Part shown: positions 35,643 through 45,040 of the stretch, piece by piece
Layout: every line of letters begins with the position of its first letter
Position numbering within the stretch: position 1 is the first letter of the stretch
Assembly: GCF_000739775.1 (NCBI RefSeq)
Contig: NZ_BBJH01000004.1
Coordinates: 212,607 to 276,606 of the forward strand
From: Paraburkholderia heleia NBRC 101817
Lineage (GTDB): Bacteria; Pseudomonadota; Gammaproteobacteria; Burkholderiales; Burkholderiaceae
Length of the DNA stretch: 64,000 nucleotides
Direction: 5' to 3'
Translations under genes and position numbers: made by a program
The notes under the pieces: model-generated
What the model was told of the DNA's origin: nothing
Database searches by the model: none
The model's input: the letters and a program-made list of their open reading frames with translations, nothing else

Positions 35643-37160
35643 ATGACGATTCTCCCGCTGCGCAAATTCTTCGCGGCCGCGGTCGTGGCGGCGTGCCTGC
35701 CGTTCGCATCGCACGTGGCATCGGCGGCGCCGGCTGCCAATCTGCCCGACTTCGCCGACCTCGTGGACAAGGTGGGACCGTCGGTCGTCAATATCCGCAC
35801 CACGACGCGTGTCTCCTCAGCTCAGCGCGGCCTCCCGCCGGGCATGGATCAGGGCGACATGTCGGAATTCTTCCGCCGCTTCTTTGGCATCCCGCTCCCG
35901 CAAGGGCCGCAGGGTGGGCAGGGCGGCGGTCAGGGGGGCAGCCAGGGCGCAAACCCGGGCAGCGGTTCGGACTCCGGCCCGGACAGCGGCAACGACACCG
36001 AACAGAACAGCGGCGTCGGCTCGGGTTTCATCCTCTCGAGCGACGGCTACGTGATGACCAACGCACACGTGGTCGACGACGCGGACAGCATCTATGTGAC
36101 GCTCACCGACAAGCGCGAATTCAAGGCGAAGCTGATCGGCGTGGACGATCGCACGGACGTCGCCGTGGTGAAGATCCAGGCCGCGAATCTGCCGGCCGTG
36201 ACGATGGGCGACTCGAACAAGGTGCGCGTGGGCGAGTGGGTCGTGGCGATCGGTTCGCCGTTCGGCCTCGAGAACACCGTGACGGCGGGCATCGTGAGCG
36301 CGAAGGGGCGTGACACGGGGGACTATTTGCCGTTCATCCAGACCGACGTGGCCGTGAATCCCGGTAACTCGGGCGGTCCGCTCATCAACATGCAGGGCGA
36401 GGTGATCGGCATCAACTCGCAGATCTATAGCCGCACCGGCGGCTTCATGGGCATCTCGTTCGCGATTCCGATCGACGAGGCGATGCGCGTGGCCGATCAG
36501 CTCAAGTCCACGGGCAAGGTCACGCGCGGGCGCATTGCCGTGGCTATCGGCGAGGTGACGAAGGACGTGGCCGACTCGCTCGGTTTGCCCAAGGCGCAAG
36601 GCGCGCTCGTTTCCAGCGTCGAGCCGGGCGGCCCAGCCGACAAGGCTGGCATCCAGCCGGGCGACATCATCCTGAAGTTCAACGGCGCGAGCGTCGACGC
36701 CGCGACCGACCTGCCGCGCATGGTCGGCGACACCAAGCCGGGCACCAAGGCGACCGTGACGATCTGGCGCAAGGGCGCAACGCGCGATTTGCCGATCACG
36801 ATCGCCGAGATGCAGACCGACAAGAGCGCGAAGGCCGACCAGAAAAAGGCGCCCGAGCCCAAGCCGCGCGTGATGAGCGCTCTCGGCATCGCGGTGGTCG
36901 ATATCCCCGCCGATCAGCTCGCCCAGCTCAAGCTGAAGGGCGGCGCGATGGTGGACTCGGTCGATGGCCCGGCAGCGCGCGCCGGCCTGCAGAAGGGCGA
37001 CATCATCCTGCGCGTGGGCGACACGGATATCACCGGCGCAAAGCAGTTCCAGGACGTGACGGCGCATCTCGACCCGCAGAAGATGGTGGCGGTGCTCGTG
37101 CGTCGCGGCGACAACACGCAGTTCGTGCCGCTGCGCCCGCGCGCGCCGGGGCAGAAGTAA
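35643..37160 (+). CDS. mucD: MucD/DegP-type periplasmic serine protease (Do family)
   Basis: A periplasmic chaperone-protease that clears misfolded envelope proteins. The 505-residue protein has a signal peptide (cleavage near SA-APAA) and a Gly/Gln/Ser-rich LA loop around residues 90-120. The trypsin-like triad is His142, Asp172 and Ser243 (in TNAHVVDD, DRTDVAVVKI and GNSGGPL), followed by two PDZ domains to the C-terminus. Length and two-PDZ layout match MucD. It closes the sigma-E locus and is followed 5 bp later by a glutaredoxin-like gene. Confidence 0.96.
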   Translation: MTILPLRKFFAAAVVAACLPFASHVASAAPAANLPDFADLVDKVGPSVVNIRTTTRVSSAQRGLPPGMDQGDMSEFFRRFFGIPLPQGPQGGQGGGQGGSQGANPGSGSDSGPDSGNDTEQNSGVGSGFILSSDGYVMTNAHVVDDADSIYVTLTDKREFKAKLIGVDDRTDVAVVKIQAANLPAVTMGDSNKVRVGEWVVAIGSPFGLENTVTAGIVSAKGRDTGDYLPFIQTDVAVNPGNSGGPLINMQGEVIGINSQIYSRTGGFMGISFAIPIDEAMRVADQLKSTGKVTRGRIAVAIGEVTKDVADSLGLPKAQGALVSSVEPGGPADKAGIQPGDIILKFNGASVDAATDLPRMVGDTKPGTKATVTIWRKGATRDLPITIAEMQTDKSAKADQKKAPEPKPRVMSALGIAVVDIPADQLAQLKLKGGAMVDSVDGPAARAGLQKGDIILRVGDTDITGAKQFQDVTAHLDPQKMVAVLVRRGDNTQFVPLRPRAPGQK

Positions 37161-37165
37161 AGCCG

Positions 37166-37501
37166 GTGCGCACGCCCATGCGGTCTTCGTCGGCGGCGCC
37201 GGGCGCGCTCGAACGGGCGAGCGCGCACCTCGTGCTCTACGGCCGCGCGTGGTGTCATCTGTGCGAGGCCATGCGCGTGGCGCTCGAGCCGCTCGCCGCC
37301 GCGGCGGGTGCGCGTCTCGACGTCGTCGATGTCGATTCCGACCCCGCGCTGCTGGCGCGTTACGACGAGCTCGTGCCGGTGCTCGTTTGCGACGGCATCG
37401 AGCTGTGTCACTACCATCTCGACGAAGCGCGCGTGCGCGCAACGCTGGGCCTGGGCGCCGATGCACCGGGCGGGCAGCCGCAGCCGCCGGGCGGTGCCTG
37501 A
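37166..37501 (+). CDS. Glutaredoxin-family protein
   Basis: A short thiol-redox protein of 111 residues with the CXXC motif CHLC in VLYGRAWCHLCEAM, then a LDVVDVDSD strand and the cis-Pro in ELVPVLV, matching DUF836/glutaredoxin-like proteins. It lies 5 bp after mucD in the same direction, so it is probably co-transcribed. The GTG at 37166 and an ATG at 37178 are both possible starts; neither has a strong ribosome site. Confidence 0.8.
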   Translation: MRTPMRSSSAAPGALERASAHLVLYGRAWCHLCEAMRVALEPLAAAAGARLDVVDVDSDPALLARYDELVPVLVCDGIELCHYHLDEARVRATLGLGADAPGGQPQPPGGA

Positions 37502-37594
37502 AACGCGCGCGCAGGAGCGCCGCGCGACATGTTCCAGCGCCATGACACATCCGCTACATCACCGGCCGGTTCGCCCGTGGGACCCCTTTTCGGC

Positions 37595-37600
37595 TAAAAT
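37595..37600 (+). promoter_or_regulatory. Candidate -10 box for lepA
   Basis: TAAAAT lies 77 bases before the lepA ATG and upstream of a terminator-like hairpin; no -35 is visible. Confidence 0.3.
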
Positions 37601-37625
37601 AGTCCGGTTTTTCATCTATTTACGA

Positions 37626-37658
37626 GGCGTGCCCAGCTATCGTTGGGGCGCGCCTTTT
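37626..37658 (+). terminator. Intrinsic terminator or attenuator in the lepA leader
   Basis: GGCGTGCCC (37626-37634) pairs with GGGCGCGCC (37645-37653) with one wobble, then TTTTT. It ends 18 bases before the lepA ATG, downstream of the candidate -10. Confidence 0.7.
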
Positions 37659-37676
37659 TCGCTTGATCGGCACTGA

Positions 37677-39470
37677 ATGGATCATATTCGTAACTTTTCG
37701 ATCATTGCGCACATCGACCATGGCAAGTCGACGCTCGCCGATCGCATCATCCAGCTGTGCGGCGGCTTGTCCGACCGCGAAATGGAATCGCAGGTGCTCG
37801 ACTCGATGGATCTCGAGCGCGAGCGCGGCATCACGATCAAGGCGCAGACGGCTGCGCTCACGTACAAGGCGCGCGACGGCAAGGTCTACAACCTGAACCT
37901 GATCGACACACCGGGGCACGTCGACTTCTCCTACGAGGTGAGCCGCTCGCTCTCCGCGTGCGAGGGCGCGCTGCTCGTGGTGGACGCGAGCCAGGGCGTC
38001 GAGGCGCAGACGGTGGCGAACTGCTACACCGCGATCGAACTCGGCGTGGAAGTCGTGCCGGTGCTCAACAAGATCGACCTGCCCGCCGCCAATCCCGAGA
38101 ACGCGATCGAGGAGATCGAGGACGTGATCGGCATCGACGCCACCGATGCGACGCGCTGCAGCGCGAAGACCGGTCTCGGCGTGGAAGACGTGCTCGAAGC
38201 GCTGATCGCCAGGGTGCCGCCGCCCAAGGGCGATCCGCAAGCGCCGCTGCAGGCGCTCATCATCGACTCGTGGTTCGACAACTACGTGGGCGTGGTGATG
38301 CTCGTGCGTATCGTCAACGGCACGCTGCGTCCGAAGGACAGGATCAAGCTGATGGCCACCGGCGCGCAGTATCCGGTCGAGCATGTCGGCGTGTTCTCGC
38401 CGAAGTCGCGCAACCTCGAGCAGCTTTCGGCGGGCCAGGTGGGTTTCATCATCGCCGGCATCAAGGAGCTCGCCGCGACCAAGGTGGGCGACACTGTCAC
38501 GCTCGCGGCGAAGCCGGCGCCCGAGCCGCTGCCGGGCTTCAAGGAAGTGAAGCCGCAGGTGTTCGCGGGCCTCTATCCGGTCGAGGCGAACCAGTACGAC
38601 GCGCTGCGTGAATCGCTCGAAAAGTTGAAGCTCAATGACGCCTCGCTGCAGTACGAGCCGGAAGTTTCGCAGGCGCTGGGCTTTGGCTTCCGTTGCGGCT
38701 TCCTCGGTCTTTTGCACATGGAAATCGTGCAGGAGCGTCTCGAGCGCGAGTTCGACATGGACCTCATCACCACGGCGCCGACGGTGGTGTACGAAGTCGT
38801 GCAGGCGGACGGCACCCAGATCATGGTCGAGAACCCGGCGAAGATGCCGGAGCCCTCGAAGATCGGCGAGATCCGCGAGCCGATCGTGACCGTGAACCTG
38901 TACATGCCGCAGGACTACGTGGGCTCGGTCATCACGCTCTGTACGCAAAAGCGCGGCAACCAGATCAACATGCAGTACCACGGCCGCCAGGTGCAGCTCA
39001 CGTATGAAATTCCGATGGCGGAAATCGTGCTCGACTTCTTCGACCGTCTGAAGTCGGTGTCGCGCGGTTATGCGTCGATGGACTACGAGTTCAAGGAGTA
39101 CCGCACTTCGGACGTCGTGAAGGTCGACATGCTGATCAACGGCGACAAGGTCGACGCGCTGTCCATCATCGTCCACCGCTCGCAGTCGCAGTACCGCGGC
39201 CGCGAAGTCGCGGCGAAGATGCGCGAGATCATTCCGCGCCAGATGTATGACGTGGCCATTCAGGCCGCGATCGGCGCGCACATCATCGCGCGCGAGAACA
39301 TCAAGGCGCTGCGCAAGAACGTGCTCGCCAAGTGCTACGGCGGCGATATCACGCGCAAGAAGAAACTGCTCGAAAAGCAGAAGGAAGGCAAGAAGCGGAT
39401 GAAGCAGGTCGGCTCGGTCGAGATTCCGCAAGAGGCCTTCCTCGCCATCCTTCGTGTCGAAGATAAATAA
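37677..39470 (+). CDS. lepA: LepA/EF4, ribosome-associated GTPase
   Basis: LepA binds ribosomes and affects initiation and elongation under stress. It has 597 residues. The GTPase motifs are AHIDHGKST (G1), [11 protein letters not shown] (G3) and LNKIDLPAA (G4). EF-G-like domains follow, then the LepA-specific C-terminus ([19 protein letters not shown]) ending RVEDK. The ATG has no good ribosome site. lepB follows after 33 bp, as in most proteobacteria. Confidence 0.97.
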   Translation: MDHIRNFSIIAHIDHGKSTLADRIIQLCGGLSDREMESQVLDSMDLERERGITIKAQTAALTYKARDGKVYNLNLIDTPGHVDFSYEVSRSLSACEGALLVVDASQGVEAQTVANCYTAIELGVEVVPVLNKIDLPAANPENAIEEIEDVIGIDATDATRCSAKTGLGVEDVLEALIARVPPPKGDPQAPLQALIIDSWFDNYVGVVMLVRIVNGTLRPKDRIKLMATGAQYPVEHVGVFSPKSRNLEQLSAGQVGFIIAGIKELAATKVGDTVTLAAKPAPEPLPGFKEVKPQVFAGLYPVEANQYDALRESLEKLKLNDASLQYEPEVSQALGFGFRCGFLGLLHMEIVQERLEREFDMDLITTAPTVVYEVVQADGTQIMVENPAKMPEPSKIGEIREPIVTVNLYMPQDYVGSVITLCTQKRGNQINMQYHGRQVQLTYEIPMAEIVLDFFDRLKSVSRGYASMDYEFKEYRTSDVVKVDMLINGDKVDALSIIVHRSQSQYRGREVAAKMREIIPRQMYDVAIQAAIGAHIIARENIKALRKNVLAKCYGGDITRKKKLLEKQKEGKKRMKQVGSVEIPQEAFLAILRVEDK

Positions 39471-39503
39471 GCAACGTCAATAAGCCGGGAAACGGATCTC
39501 TAC

Positions 39504-40400
39504 ATGAATTTTGCGCTGATACTCTTTGTGCTCGTCATCTTGACGGGCGTTGCGTGGGTTGCAGACAAACTGGTGTTCATGCCGCGTCGGCGCCTCGCCG
39601 CAGATGCGGCCGTCGCGGAGTTCGACCGCCAGCAGGAGCGTGTGGGCGAGCGCTTCGCCGACGAAAACGCGCCTGTCACGCGCCAGAACCTGCGCAACGA
39701 AAAGCTGCGCCAGCCGTGGTGGCTCGAATACACCGCGAGCTTCTTCCCCGTCATCCTGATCGTGTTCCTCGTACGCTCGTTCGTCGTCGAGCCGTTCAAG
39801 ATTCCGTCGGGTTCGATGGTGCCCACGCTGCTCGTGGGCGACTTCATCCTCGTGAACAAGTTCGACTACGGTCTCCGTCTGCCGATCACGAACACGAAGA
39901 TCACGCAGGGCCGCCCGCTCGAGCGCGGCGACGTGGTCGTATTCCGCTATCCGAAGGACGAGTCGGTCGACTATATCAAGCGCGTGATCGGCCTGCCGGG
40001 CGACGTGGTCTCCTATCAGGACAAGCAGCTCACGATCAACGGCAAGCCGGTGCCGGAAGTGCCGCAGGCCGACTTCTTCGACGAAGAGCGCATTGGCTAC
40101 GCGAAGCAGTTCACGGAAGACCTCGGCAACGGCCGCAAGAACAACATCCTCAACAATCCCGCGGTGCCGCCGTTCATCGTGGGCGCAGAGGATTATCCGT
40201 ATCGCGACAACTGCCAGTACAACGCGCGCGGCGTGATCTGCAAGGTGCCGCCGGGCCATTACTTCATGATGGGCGACAACCGCGACAACAGTGCGGACAG
40301 CCGCTACTGGGGCTTCGTGCCCGACGCGAACATCGTGGGCCGCGCGTTCTTCATCTGGATGAACTTCAGCAATCTGCGCCGCATCGGTTCGTTCGAGTAA
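39504..40400 (+). CDS. lepB: LepB, signal peptidase I
   Basis: The membrane protease that removes signal peptides from exported proteins. The 298-residue protein has two N-terminal membrane helices (about residues 3-22 and 75-93) and a periplasmic catalytic domain. The catalytic dyad is Ser104 in IPSGSMVPTL and Lys159 in DYIKRVIGLPGD. A Cys pair (NCQYNARGVICK) may form a disulphide, and MMGDNRDNSADSRYWG is box E. It lies between lepA and rnc. Confidence 0.97.
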   Translation: MNFALILFVLVILTGVAWVADKLVFMPRRRLAADAAVAEFDRQQERVGERFADENAPVTRQNLRNEKLRQPWWLEYTASFFPVILIVFLVRSFVVEPFKIPSGSMVPTLLVGDFILVNKFDYGLRLPITNTKITQGRPLERGDVVVFRYPKDESVDYIKRVIGLPGDVVSYQDKQLTINGKPVPEVPQADFFDEERIGYAKQFTEDLGNGRKNNILNNPAVPPFIVGAEDYPYRDNCQYNARGVICKVPPGHYFMMGDNRDNSADSRYWGFVPDANIVGRAFFIWMNFSNLRRIGSFE

Positions 40401-40565
40401 TTCGTGTTTGCCAGACGTGTGATGCACGTTGAGCACGCGCGAAGCAGTCATCGAAGCAACAACCCAATGCGCAGGCGCGAACAGAAGTCATATTCGCACC
40501 ACGCGCATTGCATCTTCGCGCGCTACTTGAAGAATCCCCGGTAACGTCGCTTCGTCACGGTTTTT

Positions 40566-40603
40566 CGCCCGCCGCCCCCTGTTTTCGCCGGGGGCGGCGG
40601 GCG
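40566..40603 (+). promoter_or_regulatory. 14-bp perfect hairpin just upstream of rnc
   Basis: CGCCCGCCGCCCCC (40566-40579) pairs perfectly with GGGGGCGGCGGGCG (40590-40603) across a 10-base loop, 15 bases before the ATG. No U-tract follows; TTATACT comes next. In E. coli RNase III cleaves a leader hairpin of its own mRNA, so this is a candidate autoregulatory site. Confidence 0.55.
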
Positions 40604-40618
40604 CGTTATACTCTCCCC

Positions 40619-41788
40619 ATGCCCCAATCTCCGTTGGAAAGCCGTTTGCGCTATGAATTTCGCAATGCGGAATTGCTGCGCCAGGCTTTAACCCACCGCA
40701 GTCACAGTGCCACGCATAACGAACGCCTCGAATTCCTCGGTGATTCGGTTCTGAATTGCGCGGTGGCTGCCCTATTGTTCCAACGCTTTGGCAAGCTGGA
40801 CGAAGGCGACCTCTCGCGCGTGCGTGCGAACCTGGTCAAGCAGCAGTCGCTTTACGAAATTGCTCAGGCCCTCAATATTGCCGACGGCCTGCGCCTCGGC
40901 GAAGGCGAGTTGCGCAGCGGCGGTTTCCGTCGCCCGTCGATCCTCGCCGACGCGCTGGAGGCGATCTTCGGGGCGATCTTCCTCGACGGCGGCTTCGATG
41001 CCGCCCAGACGGTCATCAAGCGGCTCTACGTGCCGATCCTCGATCACATCGATCCGCGTACGCTCGGCAAGGATTCCAAGACGCTGCTGCAGGAATACCT
41101 GCAGGGTCACAAGATCGCGCTGCCGACCTACACGGTCGTTGCGACGCATGGTGCGGCGCACAATCAGCAGTTCGAAGTCGAATGCACGGTGCCGAAGCTC
41201 GACGTGAAAGTGTCCGGCTCGGGCGCGAGCCGTCGCGCGGCGGAGCAGGCCGCGGCGAAGAAGGCGCTCGACGAGGTCATGGCCGCGGCGCCCGCGCTGG
41301 TCGCGAAGCCGCGCCGCTCGAAGGGCGCGCGTGCTCCCAAACCGGAGCCCGAGGTCGTCCCCGGTGTGACCGGCGTGCAGGGCGCGCTCGATCTGCGATC
41401 GCCTGAGCGTCGCGAGCGGGCCTCGGCGCGTAGCGAGCGTGCGGCGCAGGCCGCGGCAGCCGAAGGCGCGCCGCTCGCGGTGATTCGCGCGGCGCACGTC
41501 CAGGAGCGTCCGGCGGAGAAGGACAAACCGGCAGAAAAACCCGCGGAAAAGGCCGAACGCGGTGCCGACAAGGCGAGCGAGAAGCCCGCCGACAAGGCAG
41601 TGGGCTTCGACGCCGTGCCGAGCGCCGGCGCTATCGGCCACCGTTCGAACGCCGTGAAAGCCGAAGCGGCGTTGCGCAGCGTCGAGCGCGTGCAAGCCGC
41701 AGCGACCGGCGGCTCCAGCGCCGATGCCGGCGCGCATGCCGAAGCCACGACGGCTATTCCCGTGCGCGCGGCCGATGCCGGCCACTGA
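40619..41788 (+). CDS. rnc: RNase III with a long disordered C-terminal extension
   Basis: RNase III cuts double-stranded RNA in rRNA processing and mRNA control. Residues 1-150 form the endonuclease domain with [11 protein letters not shown], and [15 protein letters not shown] holds the later catalytic acidic residues. Residues about 155-222 form the dsRNA-binding domain ([15 protein letters not shown]). Another 165 residues of Ala/Lys/Glu/Arg-rich low complexity follow, including [20 protein letters not shown], so the protein (389 aa) is far longer than the usual 225. The ATG at 40619 begins the conserved domain; no Shine-Dalgarno sequence is present. Confidence 0.95.
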   Translation: MPQSPLESRLRYEFRNAELLRQALTHRSHSATHNERLEFLGDSVLNCAVAALLFQRFGKLDEGDLSRVRANLVKQQSLYEIAQALNIADGLRLGEGELRSGGFRRPSILADALEAIFGAIFLDGGFDAAQTVIKRLYVPILDHIDPRTLGKDSKTLLQEYLQGHKIALPTYTVVATHGAAHNQQFEVECTVPKLDVKVSGSGASRRAAEQAAAKKALDEVMAAAPALVAKPRRSKGARAPKPEPEVVPGVTGVQGALDLRSPERRERASARSERAAQAAAAEGAPLAVIRAAHVQERPAEKDKPAEKPAEKAERGADKASEKPADKAVGFDAVPSAGAIGHRSNAVKAEAALRSVERVQAAATGGSSADAGAHAEATTAIPVRAADAGH

Positions 41789-41842
41789 TTCCACCGAGGC
41801 GCGTCGCGAGCGCGCCTCCCGTTTTTCTATTCCGGTCCGATC

Positions 41843-42748
41843 ATGAACGCTCCCACCTCCACTCCTGCCGGTTTCCGTTGCGGCATGGTCGCGATCGTCG
41901 GCCGTCCGAACGTCGGCAAATCGACGCTGATGAACGCGCTGGTCGGCCAGAAGATCAGCATCACGTCGCGCAAGGCGCAGACCACGCGTCATCGCATCAC
42001 CGGCATCAATACGATCGACGACGCACAGTACATCTTCGTCGACACGCCGGGCTTTCAGACGCGCCACAGCACGGCGCTCAACCGCTCGCTGAACCGCGCG
42101 GTGACCTCCACGCTCAGCTCGGTCGACGCCGTGCTGTTCGTGATCGAGGCCGGCAAGTTCGGCCCCGACGACCAGAAGGTGCTCGACCTGATTCCCCCGA
42201 GTGCGCCCACGATCCTCATCGCCAACAAGATCGACCGTGTGAGCGACAAGGGCACGCTGTATCCGTTCATCCAGCAGGTGCAGGGTCTGCGCGAGTTCCG
42301 CGAAATCGTGCCGCTCTCGGCCAGGGATCCCGCCGACATCAAGCGCCTGCTCGCGACGCTCAAGCCGTATCTGCCCGAAGGCGAGCCGATCTACGGCGAA
42401 GACGACCTCACCGATCGCAGCGAGCGCTTCCTCGCTGCCGAAATCCTGCGCGAAAAAGTGTTCCGCTGGACCGGCGACGAACTGCCGTACACGAGCACGG
42501 TGCTGATCGACAAGTTCGAACAGGAAGGGCGGCTGCGCCGCGTCTTCGCGACGATTCTCGTCGAGCGCGACACGCAGAAGGCGATGGTGATCGGCCAGAA
42601 GGGCGCGAAGCTCAAGCAGATCAGCACCGAGGCGCGACTCGACATGGAGAAGCTGTTCGACGGCCCCGTCTACCTCGAAACCTTCGTGAAGGTGAAGAGC
42701 GGCTGGGCCGACAACGAAGCCGGGCTGCGTGCCTACGGTTACGAGTAA
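41843..42748 (+). CDS. era: Era, GTPase in 30S ribosome assembly
   Basis: Era binds the 3' end of 16S rRNA and helps complete the small subunit. The 301-residue protein has [14 protein letters not shown] (G1), DTPGFQTRH (G3), ANKIDRV (G4) and a C-terminal KH domain with [17 protein letters not shown]. Length and layout are standard. It lies 54 bp after rnc, the order kept in most proteobacteria. Confidence 0.97.
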   Translation: MNAPTSTPAGFRCGMVAIVGRPNVGKSTLMNALVGQKISITSRKAQTTRHRITGINTIDDAQYIFVDTPGFQTRHSTALNRSLNRAVTSTLSSVDAVLFVIEAGKFGPDDQKVLDLIPPSAPTILIANKIDRVSDKGTLYPFIQQVQGLREFREIVPLSARDPADIKRLLATLKPYLPEGEPIYGEDDLTDRSERFLAAEILREKVFRWTGDELPYTSTVLIDKFEQEGRLRRVFATILVERDTQKAMVIGQKGAKLKQISTEARLDMEKLFDGPVYLETFVKVKSGWADNEAGLRAYGYE

Positions 42749-42766
42749 GCACGACGGGCACCGCGT

Positions 42767-43780
42767 ATGAGTGACGGCGCAGCCGGAACCCTGCACGACG
42801 ACTGGCCCGCGCACGATGAAGCGCAGGCCGACGAGGCAATCGCCGCGGACGAAGCATCCGGCTCCCGCGGCGCGCGGCGCTCGGCCGCGAAAGGCGCCGC
42901 AGGCACGACGGGCGCGAGAAGCACGAAGGCGGCCAAAGGCGCCCCCGCACGCGGTGCGATGACCGAAGGCGCCGACGCCACGCTCGAAGGCCGCGCCGAA
43001 TCGCGCAGCGGCCGCAAGACCACCGCGCGCTCCCAATTGCCGCGCGCCTCACGCAGCACGAGCCCCGATTACCGCATCGCCGAGCAGCCGGCTTTCGTGC
43101 TGCACAGCTATCCGTACCGCGAGACGAGCCTCATCATCGACGTGCTTTCGCGCGATCATGGCCGCGTGGCGCTCGTCGCGAAGGGCGCGAAGCGTCCGCA
43201 TTCGGCGTTGCGCGGCGTGCTGCAAACCTTCCAGCCGCTCGCGCTTGCGTGGACCGGCAAGGGCGAGGTTCGCACGCTCACCGGCGCCGAGTGGGTTGGC
43301 GGCATGTTGCCGCTGACCGGCGACGCGCTGCTGTGCGGCTTCTACGTGAACGAGCTGCTCGTGAAGTTCATCGCCCGTGAGGACCCGCACCCCGAACTCT
43401 TTCGCCACTACGTCGTGACGCTCACGCGCCTCGCGCACGACGAGCCGCCCGTGCAGGTGCTGCGCGCGTTCGAGCGCGTGCTGCTGCGCGAGGCGGGCTA
43501 CGCGCTTGCGCTCAATCGCACCGTGAACCGCAAGGCCGTGGCGGCCGAAGGGCGCTACGTGTTCGATCCGGAACGCGGCGTGCGCGAAGCATCGGACGAA
43601 TGGCCTTCTCAATGGCCCCGGCTTTCGGGGCAGACGTTGCTCGACATGGAAGAGGACGATTACCATCGACCCCAGACGGTTGCGCAGAGCAAGGCGCTCA
43701 TGCGTTTCCTGCTGAACACGTACCTTGGCGGCACGCCGCTCGCGACGCGCCAGATTCTGATCGACTTGCAGAACCTATGA
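42767..43780 (+). CDS. recO: RecO, DNA repair protein with an N-terminal extension
   Basis: RecO helps RecR load RecA on SSB-coated DNA and anneals strands. The conserved part begins near residue 100 ([18 protein letters not shown]) with the OB fold and [10 protein letters not shown]. It continues to the helical part with [15 protein letters not shown]. coli RecO has 242 residues and this protein has 337. The first ~95 residues are Ala/Arg/Ser/Gly low complexity and probably disordered. A later start inside the extension cannot be excluded, for example the ATG near 42960. The stop overlaps pdxJ (ATGA). Confidence 0.93.
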   Translation: MSDGAAGTLHDDWPAHDEAQADEAIAADEASGSRGARRSAAKGAAGTTGARSTKAAKGAPARGAMTEGADATLEGRAESRSGRKTTARSQLPRASRSTSPDYRIAEQPAFVLHSYPYRETSLIIDVLSRDHGRVALVAKGAKRPHSALRGVLQTFQPLALAWTGKGEVRTLTGAEWVGGMLPLTGDALLCGFYVNELLVKFIAREDPHPELFRHYVVTLTRLAHDEPPVQVLRAFERVLLREAGYALALNRTVNRKAVAAEGRYVFDPERGVREASDEWPSQWPRLSGQTLLDMEEDDYHRPQTVAQSKALMRFLLNTYLGGTPLATRQILIDLQNL

Positions 43781-44541
43781 GCTTCTTTCTCACTTCGCCC
43801 AACGTGATCGACCTCGGTGTGAACATCGACCACGTCGCCACGCTGCGTAACGCGCGCGGCACCGCTTATCCCGATCCGATCCGCGCGGCGCTTCTCGCCG
43901 AAGAGGCGGGCGCCGATGCGATCACGCTGCATCTGCGCGAGGATCGCCGCCATATCGTCGACGCCGACGTGCGCGCGCTGCGCCCGCAACTGAAGACGCG
44001 CATGAACCTCGAATGCGCGGTGACGTCCGAGATGCTCGACATCGCGTGCGAGATCCAACCGCACGACGTTTGCCTCGTGCCCGAAAAGCGCGCGGAGTTG
44101 ACGACCGAGGGCGGCCTCGACGTCGCGGGCCACTTCGACGCCGTTGCCGCCGCCTGTCGTCAGCTTGCCGACGCGGGCTGCCGCGTCTCGCTTTTCATCG
44201 ACCCGGACGAAACGCAGATCCGCGCGGCACACGAAACGGGCGCGCCCGTGATCGAGCTGCACACGGGCCGCTACGCCGAGGCGCACGACGCCGGCGAGCA
44301 GGAACGCGAATACGAGCGCGTGGTCACCGGCGTGAACTGCGGCAACAGTCTCGGCCTGAAGGTGAACGCCGGCCACGGTCTGCACTACACGAACGTGCAG
44401 CAGATCGCGGCCATTGACGGCGTCGTCGAGTTGAACATCGGCCACGCGATCGTTGCGCACGCCATCTTCGCGGGTTGGGAAAACGCGGTGCGCGAAATGA
44501 AGGCGATCATGGTGGCGGCGCGCCTGGGCACGCGCGGCTGA
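43777..44541 (+). CDS. pdxJ: PdxJ, pyridoxine 5'-phosphate synthase
   Basis: PdxJ condenses deoxyxylulose 5-phosphate with aminoacetone phosphate in vitamin B6 synthesis. The 254-residue TIM-barrel protein shows [43 protein letters not shown] and [11 protein letters not shown]. The ATG at 43777 overlaps recO and opens the conserved domain; the longer frame upstream is inside recO. Confidence 0.97.
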   Translation: MSFFLTSPNVIDLGVNIDHVATLRNARGTAYPDPIRAALLAEEAGADAITLHLREDRRHIVDADVRALRPQLKTRMNLECAVTSEMLDIACEIQPHDVCLVPEKRAELTTEGGLDVAGHFDAVAAACRQLADAGCRVSLFIDPDETQIRAAHETGAPVIELHTGRYAEAHDAGEQEREYERVVTGVNCGNSLGLKVNAGHGLHYTNVQQIAAIDGVVELNIGHAIVAHAIFAGWENAVREMKAIMVAARLGTRG

Positions 44542-44597
44542 CGGCAAACCCGTGCCTTCGCGCTCGCGCGCAATCGACATACATCGACGGGAGTCTC

Positions 44598-44996
44598 ATG
44601 GCGATCTACGGTATCGGCACCGACATCATCCAGGTGAGCCGGGTGGCGGCGGTCATGGAGCGCACCAACGGCCGCTTCGCGCCGCGCGTACTCGGCCCGG
44701 ACGAACTCGCGGTCTACGAGGCGCGCAAGGCGCGCTCGGCGGCGCGGGGTCTCGCGTATCTGTGCACGCGGTTCTCCGCGAAGGAGGCGTTCTCGAAAGC
44801 GATCGGCCTCGGCATGCACATGCCGATGACCTGGCGCGCCATGCAGACGCTCAACGAGCCAGGCGGCCGTCCCGTGATCGTCGCTTCGGGCGAACTCGCG
44901 CGGTGGCTCGACGAACGCGGAATCACGGCGCGCGTGAGCATCACGGACGAACATGACTACGCGGTGTCGTTCGTGGTTGCGGAAATCACCGGCTGA
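44598..44996 (+). CDS. acpS: AcpS, holo-ACP synthase
   Basis: AcpS moves phosphopantetheine from CoA to the serine of acyl carrier protein. The 132-residue protein has [16 protein letters not shown] with the Mg-binding Asp and [13 protein letters not shown] with the catalytic Glu/Lys. GGGAG lies close to the ATG. Its substrate is encoded in the same window at 30942-31181. Confidence 0.96.
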   Translation: MAIYGIGTDIIQVSRVAAVMERTNGRFAPRVLGPDELAVYEARKARSAARGLAYLCTRFSAKEAFSKAIGLGMHMPMTWRAMQTLNEPGGRPVIVASGELARWLDERGITARVSITDEHDYAVSFVVAEITG

Positions 44997-45040
44997 TCTC
45001 TTTCGCCGTGCGTTGCGCGGCATCTACGCAAAACTCATCG

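Noticed and set aside
40772..43036. Long minus-strand frame across rnc, era and recO
   Set aside because: It spans three well-supported genes on the other strand and has no recognisable domain.
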